Positions 35,644 to 46,027 of a stretch of DNA of 64,000 bases are shown piece by piece (within the stretch, counting starts at the first letter, position 1; each line of letters opens with the position of its first letter). Source of the stretch: Colwellia psychrerythraea 34H. Lineage in GTDB: Bacteria > Pseudomonadota > Gammaproteobacteria > Enterobacterales > Alteromonadaceae. The stretch lies in NCBI RefSeq assembly GCF_000012325.1, contig NC_003910.7, positions 4,650,001 to 4,714,000 of the forward strand. Direction: 5' to 3'. The notes beneath the pieces were generated by a model. That model was not told where the DNA came from. It ran no database searches and saw nothing but the letters and a program-made list of their open reading frames with translations. A program made the translations under genes and the position numbers.

Positions 35644-36903
35644 ATGGCTATCACAACAAAAAAAAAATCAGCTAAAGATAGAACTAAAGTTAAAGAGCAA
35701 GATGTCTTTGTTTGGCATGGGGTTAACCGTAAAGGAAAAAAAATTAGTGGTGAACTTTCTGCTAAGAGTATTATTGAGCTAAAAAATCAGCTGCGTAAAC
35801 AAGGCATAGTACCAAGTCGTGTTAAGAAAAAAGCTAAACCATTATTTGGTTTAGGTAGCGGAGATAAAGCAATAACTCCTATGGACATTGCTGTTATTAC
35901 CAGACAAATAGCCACTATGTTAGGTGCTGGTGTTCCGCTAGTTCAGACTATTGAAATGATAGGCAAGGGGCATAATAACGGTAAGATGCGCATGCTTCTT
36001 GGAGATATCGCCACTAAACTTTCTTCTGGTATCCCTTTATCAGACTGTTTACGTGATCACCCACTCTATTTCGATGACCTTTATTGTGATTTAGTCGCCT
36101 CTGGGGAGCAATCAGGTGCACTAGAAACTATTTACGACCGTATTGCTACCTACAAAGAAAAAGGTGAAGCATTAAAAAGTAAAATTAAAAAAGCCATGAC
36201 TTACCCTATTGCGGTGTTAGTGGTTGCCTTTATCGTAACATCAATACTGCTTATCTTTGTGGTACCTGTTTTCCAGGAGATATTTGCCAGTTTTGGCGCT
36301 GAACTCCCTGCTTTTACCCTAATGGTGATTGCTATTTCTGAATTTATGCAGGCCTATTGGTACTTTGGTTTAGCTGGACTTTATTTAGCATTTTTCTTAT
36401 TTAAACGTGCCCACAGAAATAACCAAAAATTACGAGATAAGGTTGATAAAAACATACTAAAATTACCTGTTATTGGAGATTTATTAGAGAAAGCAGCCGT
36501 TGCTCGCTACGCGAGAACATTATCAACGACTTTTGCTGCAGGTGTTCCTTTAATTGATGCACTAGAGTCAGCCGCAGGTGCATCAGGCAATGCCGTATTC
36601 CGTGATGCAATATTAGAAGTACGCGCTGAGGTGTCTTCGGGAATGCAAATGAATTTAGCTATGCGTAACTGTAAAATATTCCCAGATATGGTTATACAAA
36701 TGGTGGCTATTGGTGAAGAGTCTGGTGCTGTAGATGATATGTTATCAAAAGTAGCTAATGTATACGAACAGCAAGTTGATGATGCTGTTGATGGTTTAAC
36801 CGCACTGTTGGAGCCGATGATTATGGCCGTATTAGGTGTCGTTATTGGTGGTTTAATTATTGCTATGTACTTACCAATATTTGAAATCGGTAAGATTGTA
36901 TAA
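35644..36903 (+). CDS. pilC: Type IV pilus inner-membrane platform protein PilC
   Basis: PilC is the inner-membrane platform that PilB acts on during pilus assembly. The protein has two GspF/T2SF domains (about residues 60-190 and 265-385), each with the ARQLATML-like motif (TRQIATMLGAGVPLVQ; ARTLSTTFAAGVPLIDA), and membrane segments near 165-190, 215-235 and 370-395. I start at ATG 35644 (MAITTKKK), which has the AGGG-like site upstream; GTG 35620 adds eight residues. Confidence 0.95.
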   Translation: MAITTKKKSAKDRTKVKEQDVFVWHGVNRKGKKISGELSAKSIIELKNQLRKQGIVPSRVKKKAKPLFGLGSGDKAITPMDIAVITRQIATMLGAGVPLVQTIEMIGKGHNNGKMRMLLGDIATKLSSGIPLSDCLRDHPLYFDDLYCDLVASGEQSGALETIYDRIATYKEKGEALKSKIKKAMTYPIAVLVVAFIVTSILLIFVVPVFQEIFASFGAELPAFTLMVIAISEFMQAYWYFGLAGLYLAFFLFKRAHRNNQKLRDKVDKNILKLPVIGDLLEKAAVARYARTLSTTFAAGVPLIDALESAAGASGNAVFRDAILEVRAEVSSGMQMNLAMRNCKIFPDMVIQMVAIGEESGAVDDMLSKVANVYEQQVDDAVDGLTALLEPMIMAVLGVVIGGLIIAMYLPIFEIGKIV

Positions 36904-36912
36904 ACTAAGACA

Positions 36913-36949
36913 TAACAGTGGTGTTGTACTTGATACAACACCACTGTTA
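36913..36949 (+). terminator. Perfect hairpin between pilC and pilD
   Basis: Sixteen bases (36913-36928) pair without mismatch with 36934-36949 around a CTTGA loop. No T tract follows, so this is not a classical terminator. It may protect the pilBC mRNA or mark a processing point, or act as a Rho-independent-like stop of low efficiency. Confidence 0.6.
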
Positions 36950-37049
36950 ACTGACCCGTTATTCCGTCATCTATACCCCCTCTAAAGTAAATTTAAAATA
37001 GGCTACCCCATTGTTAGATAAATTTTATTCTCTCTTTAATCACATAAAC

Positions 37050-37916
37050 ATGTTATTTCAAGAACTCCCTACCTTCTTCTATATTACGGTTGCCCTAATT
37101 TCATTGGCCATAGGTAGCTTTCTTAATGTTGTCATTTATCGTACCCCTAAAATGATGGAATATACTTGGTATCATGACTGCCGAGAGTTTCTAGCCGATG
37201 AGGTTGCTAATGTTAAGGCAAAAAGACTTACTAAAATCACCCTATCTAAACCTGACTCTACCTGCCCTAACTGTGATCATAAAATTCGATTTTATGAAAA
37301 CATCCCTGTATTAAGTTGGTTATTACTAAAGGGGAAGTGTAGCCAGTGCACTAATAATATTTCAGCTCGTTATCCTATAATCGAACTTTCTACCATGGTG
37401 CTAAGTCTTATTGTTGCTCAACATTTTGGTGCAACAATATCTACATTGTGGGTTTTGTTACTCACTTGGTGTTTGATTACACTTACCATGATAGATTTTG
37501 ATCACATGTTATTACCTGATCAAATTACACTGCCACTTTTATGGTTAGGTTTACTAATAAACATAAATGGAACTTTTATCCCATTACCCGATGCTGTCAT
37601 TGGAGCAGCCGTTGGTTACATGAGCCTATTCTCTGTCTTTTGGCTCTTTAAAGTAATAACAGGTAAAGAGGGCATGGGTTATGGCGACTTTAAATTGTTC
37701 GCTGTTTTTGGTGCTTGGATCGGTTGGCAATTACTTCCTATTCTAATTTTAATGGCATCAGTTGTTGGCGCAATTGTTGGTATTACTTTAATGTTATTCA
37801 AAAACCATCAAAGAGAGCAAGGCATCCCTTTTGGCCCATATTTAGCAGTAGCTGGTTGGATAACTTTATTATGGGGTGATGGTATTTGGTCATGGTATTT
37901 ACAAAAAATTCTTTAA
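37050..37916 (+). CDS. pilD: Prepilin peptidase/N-methyltransferase PilD
   Basis: PilD cleaves prepilin leaders and methylates the new N-terminus. The 288-residue protein has SFLNVVIYR, the zinc-binding CPNC...CSQC pairs of the methylation domain, and the aspartyl-protease Asp residues in DFDHMLLPD and GYGDFKLF. Eight membrane segments are expected. ATG 37050 gives the usual length; TTG 37011 would add 13 residues. It also serves other type II/IV-like pseudopilins. Confidence 0.95.
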   Translation: MLFQELPTFFYITVALISLAIGSFLNVVIYRTPKMMEYTWYHDCREFLADEVANVKAKRLTKITLSKPDSTCPNCDHKIRFYENIPVLSWLLLKGKCSQCTNNISARYPIIELSTMVLSLIVAQHFGATISTLWVLLLTWCLITLTMIDFDHMLLPDQITLPLLWLGLLININGTFIPLPDAVIGAAVGYMSLFSVFWLFKVITGKEGMGYGDFKLFAVFGAWIGWQLLPILILMASVVGAIVGITLMLFKNHQREQGIPFGPYLAVAGWITLLWGDGIWSWYLQKIL

Positions 37917-37934
37917 TTCACAAGTTAAGTTATA

Positions 37935-38199
37935 ATACCATTCCATATAAAGAAGTGAGCACTTAGAATAGCATGGGCGACATAAGAGCAAACAAAATGT
38001 GAGTAGATATAGTTATTCTACATCAAACAAATTTTGTGCAGTTATCATGGTGTCCATGCGTTCCCGAAGGGCGAGTTTTAAAGGCTTATATGCCGCGTTA
38101 TTGATTTTGACAAGGGAATTACCATTCTCTGCAATCAATGTCTTGCCTCTAAGCCTTTAAACTCTCGCTAAGCGATCCCTTTCTTATACGGATTGGTAT
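37935..38199. repeat. MITE-like interspersed element, copy 2
   Basis: The ends ATACCATTCCATATAA and, reversed, ATACCAATCCGTATAA are imperfect inverted repeats. The interior matches the reverse complement of copy 1 (25172-25494), for example ACAAATTTTGTGCAGTTAT, GGCTTATATGC, TTATTGATTTTGACAAGG and AATCAATGTCTTGCC. It lies between pilD and coaE and has no coding capacity. Confidence 0.75.
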
Positions 38200-38233
38200 A
38201 AGTTACACTCAATATGTCTGGATTATTTTAATT

Positions 38234-38842
38234 ATGTCTAAACTAGTTATTGGTCTTACTGGCGGAATAGGTAGTGGTAAAACCACAATTACTAATTACT
38301 TTCTAGCGTTGGGTGTTGAAATTATTGATGCTGATATTATCGCTAGAGAAGTTGTTGCAATTAACAGCCCTGCATTAAAAGCAATTGCCAAGCACTTCGG
38401 TGATGACTATATTCAAGCTGATGGTCAGCTCAACAGACCATTATTACGAAATAGAATTTTTAGCAATAAAGCCGATAAGCTTTGGTTGAATAAGTTATTG
38501 CACCCCTTAATTCGCGTTAATATTGTGACGCAGACTAAAGAAGCTAAAAGCCCGTATTGTATTTTAGTTGCCCCTTTACTCATTGAAAATAACCTACTTG
38601 AATTAGTTGATCGTGTATTAATCGTTGATGTGAATGAATCAACTCAGATAACACGCACCCTAGTACGAGATAGTAGTTCTGAACAAGAGATCAAAGCGAT
38701 AATAGCAAGTCAGACAAGTCGTGCTGCCAGAGTAAATGTTGCCGATGATATTATTAACAATGATGATTCGCCTTTGTCAGAAATCAAAGAGGCTGTTCTA
38801 TCGCTTGATAAAAAGTATTTAACCTTGACAAAAATGGTTTAA
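38234..38842 (+). CDS. coaE: Dephospho-CoA kinase
   Basis: CoaE phosphorylates the 3'-hydroxyl of dephospho-CoA, the last step of CoA synthesis. The P-loop is GLTGGIGSGKTT near the N-terminus. The substrate regions IIDADIIAREVV and LVAPLLIENNL are conserved, as is LHPLIR. The 202-residue length is typical. It follows pilD across the repeat element and precedes zapD, the usual order. Confidence 0.97.
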   Translation: MSKLVIGLTGGIGSGKTTITNYFLALGVEIIDADIIAREVVAINSPALKAIAKHFGDDYIQADGQLNRPLLRNRIFSNKADKLWLNKLLHPLIRVNIVTQTKEAKSPYCILVAPLLIENNLLELVDRVLIVDVNESTQITRTLVRDSSSEQEIKAIIASQTSRAARVNVADDIINNDDSPLSEIKEAVLSLDKKYLTLTKMV

Positions 38843-38902
38843 AAATCAACAATGAAATAGTTATTTATTTACATTTTTGGTTAACTGGTTACAAAACTTT
38901 GT

Positions 38903-39655
38903 ATGTCTACGGTCTTATATGAACATCCGCTCAATGAGCGAATACGAAACTACCTAAAACTTGAGCAACTCTTCGCTCAGGCCTACTCATGCCTTAGTGG
39001 TGATCTTAGTATACTGACTAGCCATCAAGTTTTTTTTAATGCCCTATTTTCCATCTTAGATACCTTAGAACGAAATGATACCCGTGGTGATTTAATTAAA
39101 GATTTAGAGAAGCTAGAGCAAAATCTTGTTGTTTGGTCAAAAGTTCCTGACGTAGATACCAGTGCTCTTCAAAAGAATTTGTCTGAAACGGTTAAATTAG
39201 TTAGTCACTTGAGAATTCCACGACCCACTTGGTGGTTGTTAAAAGAAGATAAATTACTTTCTTGCTTAAAACAACGTTTTGCCATTCAGGGTGGAAGCTC
39301 TAGTTTTGACTTGCCACAATTGCACTTCTGGCTTCACCAAAATGAAGTACAAACGAAACAAGAAGTTCAGCAATGGCTCAATCTATTAAGTGATATATCA
39401 TCTGCTCTTGCAATAGTGCTTAAATTTATCCGACTGCGCGCTGAGTTTGAGTTAATAGAAGTGGATAGTGGCTTTTATCAAGATAACGGTGAAGGGCTTT
39501 TATTATTGCGAATAAAGTTAGCTAAGGATGCCGCATACTATCCAACAGTTAGTGGTAACAAGTTCCGCTATTCCATCCGCTTTATGTTGCCTTGTCAACA
39601 TACTGGTCGCAGGTACGCTAACCAAGCAACTGTATTTCAATTAGCTCGCTGCTAA
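38903..39655 (+). CDS. zapD: Cell-division protein ZapD
   Basis: ZapD binds the FtsZ C-terminus and bundles filaments. The 250-residue protein matches the family (YEHPLNERIRNYLKLEQLF, DLIKDLEKLEQNLVVW, PQLHFWLHQ). A helical N-terminal domain and a beta C-terminal domain are expected. It stands between coaE and yacG as in other gammaproteobacteria. Confidence 0.94.
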   Translation: MSTVLYEHPLNERIRNYLKLEQLFAQAYSCLSGDLSILTSHQVFFNALFSILDTLERNDTRGDLIKDLEKLEQNLVVWSKVPDVDTSALQKNLSETVKLVSHLRIPRPTWWLLKEDKLLSCLKQRFAIQGGSSSFDLPQLHFWLHQNEVQTKQEVQQWLNLLSDISSALAIVLKFIRLRAEFELIEVDSGFYQDNGEGLLLLRIKLAKDAAYYPTVSGNKFRYSIRFMLPCQHTGRRYANQATVFQLARC

Positions 39656-39763
39656 CCGATTACCTTATACTGCTCTATATACACTACCAGCCTACAAATG
39701 ATTCCATGCAACTAGCTTTCGTGTATAATTAGTAACACTTTAAAATTTAAATAATATACGACC

Positions 39764-40000
39764 ATGACCTTAAAAGTTCCTTGTCCACAATGTCAAAAAA
39801 CTGTTGTATGGCAAGCAAGTAGCGAATTTAGACCTTTCTGTAGTAAACGCTGTCAGCTCATTGATCTTGGAGAATGGGCAGAAGAAAGTCATAAAATCAG
39901 CCAAAACATTCAAGTTGATACTGTTTTATCAGAAGAAATGTTGGATGCGATGGAAGATGAATTTTTACTTAACAACAAATTTTTTGTTGAGCCCGAATAA
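39764..40000 (+). CDS. yacG: DNA gyrase inhibitor YacG
   Basis: YacG is a small zinc protein that binds GyrB and inhibits gyrase. The four cysteines occur as CPQC and CSKRC in the N-terminal half ([30 protein letters not shown]). The 78-residue length is usual. The stop is followed by a hairpin shared with the convergent mutT gene. Confidence 0.95.
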   Translation: MTLKVPCPQCQKTVVWQASSEFRPFCSKRCQLIDLGEWAEESHKISQNIQVDTVLSEEMLDAMEDEFLLNNKFFVEPE

Positions 40001-40014
40001 ACCATAGCTGAACT

Positions 40015-40042
40015 AGAAAGGCCTCACTAGAGAGACCTTTCT
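40015..40042. terminator. Bidirectional hairpin between yacG and mutT
   Basis: AGAAAGG-C-CTC (40015-40025) and GAG-A-CCTTTCT (40032-40042) pair with one mismatch. It sits at the convergent ends of yacG and mutT and overlaps the mutT stop, so it can end both transcripts. No long T tract is present. Confidence 0.55.
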
Positions 40043-40461
40043 ACTAGCTTATCAATAATGGTTTTATTTGCTTCTGGAAAGTCTAGCTTCTCAAGCTCAT
40101 TTAAAGTATACCAGCCCTGGCCTTGCCCCTCTTGTGCACTTGGTTCACCCGTAAAGTTATCAACGATAAAAACATCCAAACAAACACTCTTATCTCCTTT
40201 TTCGTCTCCCTCTTTACTTCGGTATGTATGCTCAATTTTAATGAGTGGCTGACAAGATAACACGTCAATCGCTACTTCCTCTTTAAGCTCCCTAGCAAGT
40301 GCTTGAGCAACTGTTTCGTTGTTTTCCACTTTACCACCTGGAAACTCCCATTTTCCGCCTTGATGGGCCTTTTCTAGTCGCTTAGTTAAGAAATATTGAC
40401 AAGCTTCATCTTCACTTGCCCTTGTGATAACTCCTACCGCAACGTGCACAACTTTACTCAT
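40027..40461 (-). CDS. mutT: 8-oxo-dGTP diphosphatase MutT
   Basis: MutT hydrolyses 8-oxo-dGTP to stop mutagenic incorporation. The Nudix box is GGKVENNETVAQALARELKEEVAI (G-x5-E-x7-RE-x-x-EE), and the fold is otherwise that of MutT, 144 residues long. Proximity to secA and yacG is the usual neighbourhood. Other Nudix hydrolases cannot be fully excluded by sequence alone. Confidence 0.9.
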   Translation of the reverse strand: MSKVVHVAVGVITRASEDEACQYFLTKRLEKAHQGGKWEFPGGKVENNETVAQALARELKEEVAIDVLSCQPLIKIEHTYRSKEGDEKGDKSVCLDVFIVDNFTGEPSAQEGQGQGWYTLNELEKLDFPEANKTIIDKLVERSL

Positions 40462-40476
40462 AAATTCACTTCTTTA

Positions 40477-40743
40477 TATACCCGTTCTACTTGAATATGC
40501 ATGATTCAGCTGGAATTAGAAATGCCTTTATGCAAGGCATTGATTGAAGAGAATGGTTATTCCCTGCTCAAAATCAATAACGTAGCATAATGCATTTCTA
40601 AACCAGCCCCTTGGGGGAGGCTGAGCAAATCATACTCTGCGTTGCATTTCTTTTTAAGGGAGTAACCCTTAATAAAAAAATGCGCCTTTATTATGAATCG
40701 CTCAGACTCCCTGAAATGAGCATATTCAAGTGGAGCGGGTATA
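40477..40743. repeat. MITE-like interspersed element, copy 3
   Basis: The ends TATACCCGTTCTACTTGAAT and the reverse complement of 40720-40743 agree at 22 of 24 bases. The interior (CAAGGCATTGATTGAAGAG, AAAATCAATAACGTAGCAT) is shared with copy 1 (25172-25494). Two overlapping frames in it are not genes. It lies between mutT and secA. Confidence 0.8.
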
Positions 40744-40750
40744 CAATAAA

Positions 40751-40774
40751 AATGCCAGTCATAAGACTGGCATT
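40751..40774 (-). terminator. secA terminator
   Basis: AATGCCAGTC (40751-40760) pairs perfectly with GACTGGCATT (40765-40774) around ATAA, and on the minus strand a TTTTTATTG run follows. It lies 21 bases past the secA stop. Confidence 0.88.
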
Positions 40775-40795
40775 TATTAATAACATGGCTAGCAA

Positions 40796-43477
40796 CTAGG
40801 CAAGCTTGCCATGACATTGTTTATACTTTTTACCTGAGCCACATGGACAAGGTTCATTACGACCCACGCGAGGAGTTTGTGCTTGCTCACTAGGGCTTGA
40901 TGCTGATTGGTGCTGGAAATCCATTGGTACTTCTTCAGACTTTCTATGCTGCTCTTCTACCGCTTCAACATCAGACTCAGCACGAATTTGTACTTTAGAT
41001 AAAATACCTACAACGTCATACTTTAAGTTATCTAACATTTCAGTAAATAACTCAAATGATTCACGCTTGAATTCTTGTTTAGGATTCTTTTGTGCGTGAG
41101 CTCGTAACCCGATACCTTGACGCAGGTGATCCATGGCTGATAAATGCTCTTTCCAATGTGAATCTAAGCTTTGTAACATCACTGCTTTTTCAAACTGACG
41201 TAAAACATCTACGCCAACAGCTTCTTCTTTATCTTTATAAGCTTGTTCAAACTCAGTAATGATCTTTTCGCGCAAGCTTTCTTCATGAAGTTTACTATCA
41301 TCTTCAAGCCATTTAGCGATGGTCAGTTCAGTTGCATACTCACCCTTTAATTGTTCTTCAAGGCCTTCGATATCCCACATTTCGTCTAATGATTGACGCG
41401 GAATGTGCTGATCGATTACACCATTAATCACATCACTGCGAATTGCTTCAACAACTGAACCAATTTCTTCATTATCAAGTAACTCATTACGTTGCTCATA
41501 GATAACACCACGTTGATCATTAGCAACATCATCATATTCTAATAATTGCTTACGCATATCAAAGTTACGACCTTCAACTTTACGCTGTGCATTTTCAATA
41601 CTACGAGTAACCCAAGGGTGCTCAATAGCCTCACCCTTTTCCATGCCTAACTTACGCATCATATTTGAAATACGTTCTGAGGCAAATATACGCATCAATG
41701 AATCTTCCATTGATAGGTAAAAACGCGTTGAACCTTCATCACCTTGTCGACCTGAGCGTCCACGAAGTTGATTATCGATTCGTCTAGACTCATGACGTTC
41801 TGTAGCAACTATATGTAAACCACCCAACTCAAGTACACGTTCATGGTCAATTTTCCACTGCGCTTTAGCTTTAGCGATATCATCTTCGCTAGGGTTAGTT
41901 AATTTAGCGATAGTGGCATCTAAATTGCCACCTAAAACGATATCAGTACCACGGCCAGCCATATTAGTCGCTATTGTTACTGCATTTTCTTTACCTGCAT
42001 CAGCGACAATTTCAGCTTCTTGCTGATGAAATTTAGCATTAAGTACTTTGTGCTTAATTTTTGCTTTTTTCAAGAAATCAGATAAGAACTCAGAAGTTTC
42101 AATCGCAATAGTGCCGACAAGAACAGGCTGCCCTCGTTTCACGCAATCTTGTATATCAGCTAAAATAGCTTCAAATTTTTCTTCTGTAGTTAAGTAAATC
42201 AAATCAGACAAATCTTTACGAACCATTGGCTGGTTAGTAGGAATAATAACAGTCTCTAGACCATAGATATGATTGAATTCGAAAGCCTCTGTATCTGCTG
42301 TTCCGGTCATGCCAGATAATTTTTCATAAATTCTGAAATAATTTTGAAAGGTGATAGAAGCTAGCGTCTGATTTTCATTTTGAATATTAACGCCTTCTTT
42401 GGCTTCTACTGCCTGATGGAGACCTTCAGACCAACGTCGACCTTCCATTGTTCGACCCGTATGCTCATCGACAATAACTATCTCATCATCTTTTACGATA
42501 TAATCGACATCTTTTTGAAACAATTTATGAGCACGAAGTGCTGCCATAACATGGTGTAATAACGTTATATTGGCCGCTGAAAATAAAGTATCACCCGCAG
42601 TGAGTAACTCTTTTTCAACCATGATCTCTTCAATATGAATTTGACCACGCTCTGTTAAATAAACTTGCTTGGCTTTTTCATCAATAGTGAAATCACCCGT
42701 GCTTTCTTCACCTTCTTTATCTTCTTCTTCTTGCTGTTCAAGCGTCGGTACTAAAGTATTAATTATCTTATAAAGTGCAGAGCTATCTTCAGCTTGACCT
42801 GAAATAATCAGTGGCGTTCTAGCTTCATCAATTAGGATTGAATCTACTTCATCTATAATGGCAAAGTGTAGTGGTTTTTGAGAGCGCTCTTGCGGTGAGA
42901 ACACCATATTGTCACGTAAATAATCAAAACCAAATTCATTATTTGTGCCGTAGGTGATATCTGATTGATAGGCAGCTTGTTTATCTTGAGTTGTCATTCC
43001 GGCAACATTACAGCCAACAGTTAAGCCAAGAAATTCAAATAAAGGACGACTCCAATCTGCATCACGAGTAGCTAAGTAATCATTGACAGTAATAACGTGA
43101 ACACCTTTATCGGTTAACGCATTAAGGTATGACGGCAAAGTTGCCGTTAATGTTTTACCTTCACCAGTACGCATTTCGGCAATCTTGCCTTCATTTAGTA
43201 CCATGCCACCAATCATTTGCACATCGAAATGACGCATGCCAAACACTCGTTTACTGGCTTCTCTAACGACAGCAAAAGCTTCAACTAACAATTGTTCTAC
43301 TGTTTCGCCTTGAGTAAATCGTTCCTTAAACTCTGTGGTTTTGGCTTTTAATTCTTCATCACTTAACGCTTCTAATACCGGTTCAAGTGCATTTATTTTA
43401 GTTACTTCTTTGCTCATTTGTTTTAGTAATCTATCATTTCGACTACCAAACATTTTTGTTAACAAATTTCCAAACAT
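40796..43477 (-). CDS. secA: Preprotein translocase ATPase SecA
   Basis: SecA drives export of unfolded preproteins through SecYEG. The 893-residue protein starts [16 protein letters not shown], has Walker A in [14 protein letters not shown], the [18 protein letters not shown] box, [11 protein letters not shown], and a C-terminal zinc tail [14 protein letters not shown]. It follows the M23 peptidase gene. No secM-like arrest gene precedes it, so the E. coli-type translational control is absent here. Confidence 0.98.
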   Translation of the reverse strand: MFGNLLTKMFGSRNDRLLKQMSKEVTKINALEPVLEALSDEELKAKTTEFKERFTQGETVEQLLVEAFAVVREASKRVFGMRHFDVQMIGGMVLNEGKIAEMRTGEGKTLTATLPSYLNALTDKGVHVITVNDYLATRDADWSRPLFEFLGLTVGCNVAGMTTQDKQAAYQSDITYGTNNEFGFDYLRDNMVFSPQERSQKPLHFAIIDEVDSILIDEARTPLIISGQAEDSSALYKIINTLVPTLEQQEEEDKEGEESTGDFTIDEKAKQVYLTERGQIHIEEIMVEKELLTAGDTLFSAANITLLHHVMAALRAHKLFQKDVDYIVKDDEIVIVDEHTGRTMEGRRWSEGLHQAVEAKEGVNIQNENQTLASITFQNYFRIYEKLSGMTGTADTEAFEFNHIYGLETVIIPTNQPMVRKDLSDLIYLTTEEKFEAILADIQDCVKRGQPVLVGTIAIETSEFLSDFLKKAKIKHKVLNAKFHQQEAEIVADAGKENAVTIATNMAGRGTDIVLGGNLDATIAKLTNPSEDDIAKAKAQWKIDHERVLELGGLHIVATERHESRRIDNQLRGRSGRQGDEGSTRFYLSMEDSLMRIFASERISNMMRKLGMEKGEAIEHPWVTRSIENAQRKVEGRNFDMRKQLLEYDDVANDQRGVIYEQRNELLDNEEIGSVVEAIRSDVINGVIDQHIPRQSLDEMWDIEGLEEQLKGEYATELTIAKWLEDDSKLHEESLREKIITEFEQAYKDKEEAVGVDVLRQFEKAVMLQSLDSHWKEHLSAMDHLRQGIGLRAHAQKNPKQEFKRESFELFTEMLDNLKYDVVGILSKVQIRAESDVEAVEEQHRKSEEVPMDFQHQSASSPSEQAQTPRVGRNEPCPCGSGKKYKQCHGKLA

Positions 43478-43567
43478 CTTATTTAAACCATTTAGTGAGA
43501 ATTATTAGTAGCTACGTTCGCCACCTTTCGTGAATGTATAATGATAACCGCTTAATGTCTTTGTCGG

Positions 43568-44464
43568 TTATTTCCCTTTGCGATAAACAAATTTAATTGG
43601 ATTAATTTGTTTATTATTTCTTAATATTTCATAGTGAACATGCGGGCCTGTTGAGCGGCCAGTACTGCCCATACGCGCAATATTTTGCCCTTTATTTACA
43701 ACATCACCAACATTTACCAGTAAATCTTTATTATGACCATAGCGAGTAGTTAATCCCCCACCGTGGTTTATTTCAATGAGTTGCCCATAGCCGTAGCGTT
43801 TACTTGCCCAAGTAACTACGCCTGAAGCAGTCGCAATAATAGCGGTATTTTCTTTCCCAGCAAAATCAACGCCTTTGTGCATTGTAGGTTTACCATTAAA
43901 TGGGTCTTTACGTACGCCATAATATGAAGATAACCAGCCTTTAGTTATCGGTCTACCTGATAAGTAGCCATTATTTTGTATATGGTGACCAAAAGTCAAA
44001 GATTCAAGCATTAGAAGCTGTTTTTCTTCATAATTTATCTCACTTTCAAAACGCTCAATTTCAATAAAGAGTTGTTCTAGTGTTTTATCATTCACTAAAA
44101 AAGTATTCGAAGCTGGCCCACCGCTAGCGGGGAGCTGGTTGAAGTTAAATTCTTTTTCAGGAATGCTAGCATCATCAGCCAAACGATCACCCAAAGCATT
44201 TAAACGTAATACTTGGCTTTGTAATTCAGCTAATTTAATTGTTAGTGCGGTAATTTGTTGATCTTTCACCTGAATCGGAGCTAGATGATTTTGAGATAAA
44301 ACTTGGTACTTATCGCCATTAGGTTGTGATTTATTACTGGCAATCAGATGAACAATTAACCCAGAAATTAGTGCAAAGGCACATACCGCTGACAACCAAT
44401 GCAATTTAGTAAGCCGCATTGAAAATCGGACGTTCTTTCCTCGGTATAGTAGTGTTAAACTCAT
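43568..44464 (-). CDS. M23-family metallopeptidase
   Basis: An N-terminal membrane segment (about residues 23-45) anchors the protein. A coiled-coil-like stretch (about 60-150) precedes the LytM/M23 domain with zinc ligands in HKGVDFAG (HxxxD) and GPHVHYEI (HxH). Such enzymes cut peptidoglycan peptide cross-links, or act as activators when degenerate; here the ligands look intact. It sits between dciA (divergent) and secA. The name is left open because family members are several. Confidence 0.88.
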   Translation of the reverse strand: MSLTLLYRGKNVRFSMRLTKLHWLSAVCAFALISGLIVHLIASNKSQPNGDKYQVLSQNHLAPIQVKDQQITALTIKLAELQSQVLRLNALGDRLADDASIPEKEFNFNQLPASGGPASNTFLVNDKTLEQLFIEIERFESEINYEEKQLLMLESLTFGHHIQNNGYLSGRPITKGWLSSYYGVRKDPFNGKPTMHKGVDFAGKENTAIIATASGVVTWASKRYGYGQLIEINHGGGLTTRYGHNKDLLVNVGDVVNKGQNIARMGSTGRSTGPHVHYEILRNNKQINPIKFVYRKGK

Positions 44465-44533
44465 AGGTATCTATTTCGGTTAATTTATTCAATAAGCATT
44501 ATTATTGAATTTTGCTAATTTTTGGTGACAACA

Positions 44534-45040
44534 ATGGCTAGAAAATCAAAAGTCCCTATTAATATGTCAGCGCTATTGCAAACAACGACTGGCACTTTGG
44601 CACATATTCAGACAAAAACCAACTCTTTGACCATCTTAGCGGACATTGTACGGCAAATTTGCCCTGATTTGCCAGCAGATGCTTGGCATATTGCAAATTG
44701 CCGAAAAGATACTCTAATTATAGAAGTGAAGTCTCCTGTTTGGGGACAAAGATTACAGTTTGAACGCAATACTATTTGTAATGCATTAACGAGTAGCACT
44801 GAAGGTAACTTTCATAAAATAGAAATTAAAGTCAATCCACAGGGCTTTCGCCAGCAACGCCACGAAGTTACCGAAAAAACACGCGCTGATCTTTTACAAT
44901 CAGTACCTGTAAGATCTCCCCAAAGTAATACTGTTGTTAACGAGAAAACCGCTAAGCAGTTTTTAGAGATCGCAAAAAATGCCCCTAAAGGCTTAAAAGA
45001 AAAATTAGAGAAATTAGCACGGGTTGCAGGAAGAAAGTAA
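44534..45040 (+). CDS. dciA: DUF721 protein, DciA-like helicase loader
   Basis: DciA loads the replicative helicase DnaB in bacteria that lack DnaC. The N-terminal DUF721 (KH-like) domain is seen in LLQTTTGTLAHIQTKTNSL...DAWHIANC...SPVWGQRLQFE, with the conserved W and L residues; a basic disordered C-terminus follows. The position beside lpxC and secA matches Vibrio and Shewanella dciA. ATG 44534 starts the usual MARKSK; TTG 44522 would add four residues. Convergent with lpxC. Confidence 0.85.
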   Translation: MARKSKVPINMSALLQTTTGTLAHIQTKTNSLTILADIVRQICPDLPADAWHIANCRKDTLIIEVKSPVWGQRLQFERNTICNALTSSTEGNFHKIEIKVNPQGFRQQRHEVTEKTRADLLQSVPVRSPQSNTVVNEKTAKQFLEIAKNAPKGLKEKLEKLARVAGRK

Positions 45041-45060
45041 GCTGGGCAACAAATTAAAAT

Positions 45061-45090
45061 ATGCGAACACTCTTAAAGCAATGTCCGCAT
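45061..45090. terminator. Hairpin between convergent dciA and lpxC
   Basis: ATGCGAACA (45061-45069) and TGTCCGCAT (45082-45090) form a nine-pair stem with one G-U pair. On the minus strand it is followed by ATTTTAATTT. It can end lpxC transcripts and perhaps dciA transcripts. Confidence 0.5.
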
Positions 45091-45109
45091 TTCGTGAAGC
45101 GTGGAAGAT

Positions 45110-46027
45110 TTAAAATGCAGTGGCGTTAACTTCTTGATATTCTATCGGTGAAGTTTTATCACCTTCATAGGTTACCCATTCCCAGGAATCAGTCCGTTTA
45201 AAGACTTCTCTAAGCAACAGGTTATTTAAACCATGGCCTGATTTAAAAGCGTTTAATTCACCCAAAATACTGGCACTGCCCATATAAAGATCACCAATAG
45301 CATCAAGTATTTTATGCTTTACAAATTCATCATCATAACGCAATTCATTTTTATTAAGCATTCTATAATTATCAAGTACTATGGCATTTTCTAAACTGCC
45401 ACCCAACGCCAAATTATGAGAGCGTAAGAACTCAATGTCTTTCATAAAACCAAAGGTTCTAGCACGACTAATTTCTTTAATAAAAGAACAACTAGAAAAG
45501 TCCATACTCATGGTTTGACAAGTTTTCTCAATAACGGGGTGTTCAAATTCAATAGAAAAATTGACCCTAAAACCTTCATAAGGCAATAACTCTGCCCATT
45601 TATCGCCTTCTTCAACACGAATAGGTTTCTTAATACGCAAAAAGCGTTTTGGCGCATTTAATGTCTCAATACCTACCGATTGAATTAAGTAAACAAAAGG
45701 TAAGGCACTACCATCCATAATAGGAATTTCAGCTGAATCCACATCAATAATTAAATTATCGATGCCTAAACCTGCAACAGCTGAAAGTAAATGCTCAACT
45801 GTTGAAACCTTAACTTGCTGTTCATTAACTAAACAGGTACATAACGTTGTTTCGCCCACAGCTTCTGGTGACGCTTTGATATCAACCACAGGGTCAAGAT
45901 CAACACGACGGAAAACAATACCGGTGTTTGCTGGCGCAGGACGGAGAGTAACCTGCACTTTTTCACCTTTATGTAAACCAACACCTACTGTTGAAACACT
46001 CGTTTTTAATGTACGTTGCTTAATCAT
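45110..46027 (-). CDS. lpxC: UDP-3-O-acyl-N-acetylglucosamine deacetylase LpxC
   Basis: LpxC catalyses the committed step of lipid A synthesis, a zinc-dependent deacetylation. Zinc ligands are in [16 protein letters not shown] and [15 protein letters not shown] carries the catalytic His. The 305-residue length is typical. It lies 274 bases downstream of ftsZ with its own promoter region in between. The C-terminal end may carry the FtsH degradation signal, which in E. coli is a short hydrophobic tail (here VNATAF). Confidence 0.97.
   Translation of the reverse strand: MIKQRTLKTSVSTVGVGLHKGEKVQVTLRPAPANTGIVFRRVDLDPVVDIKASPEAVGETTLCTCLVNEQQVKVSTVEHLLSAVAGLGIDNLIIDVDSAEIPIMDGSALPFVYLIQSVGIETLNAPKRFLRIKKPIRVEEGDKWAELLPYEGFRVNFSIEFEHPVIEKTCQTMSMDFSSCSFIKEISRARTFGFMKDIEFLRSHNLALGGSLENAIVLDNYRMLNKNELRYDDEFVKHKILDAIGDLYMGSASILGELNAFKSGHGLNNLLLREVFKRTDSWEWVTYEGDKTSPIEYQEVNATAF

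Noticed and set aside
40557..40817. Overlapping frames on both strands between mutT and secA
   Set aside because: They fall inside MITE-like copy 3 and the secA terminator and end, and have no protein-like character.
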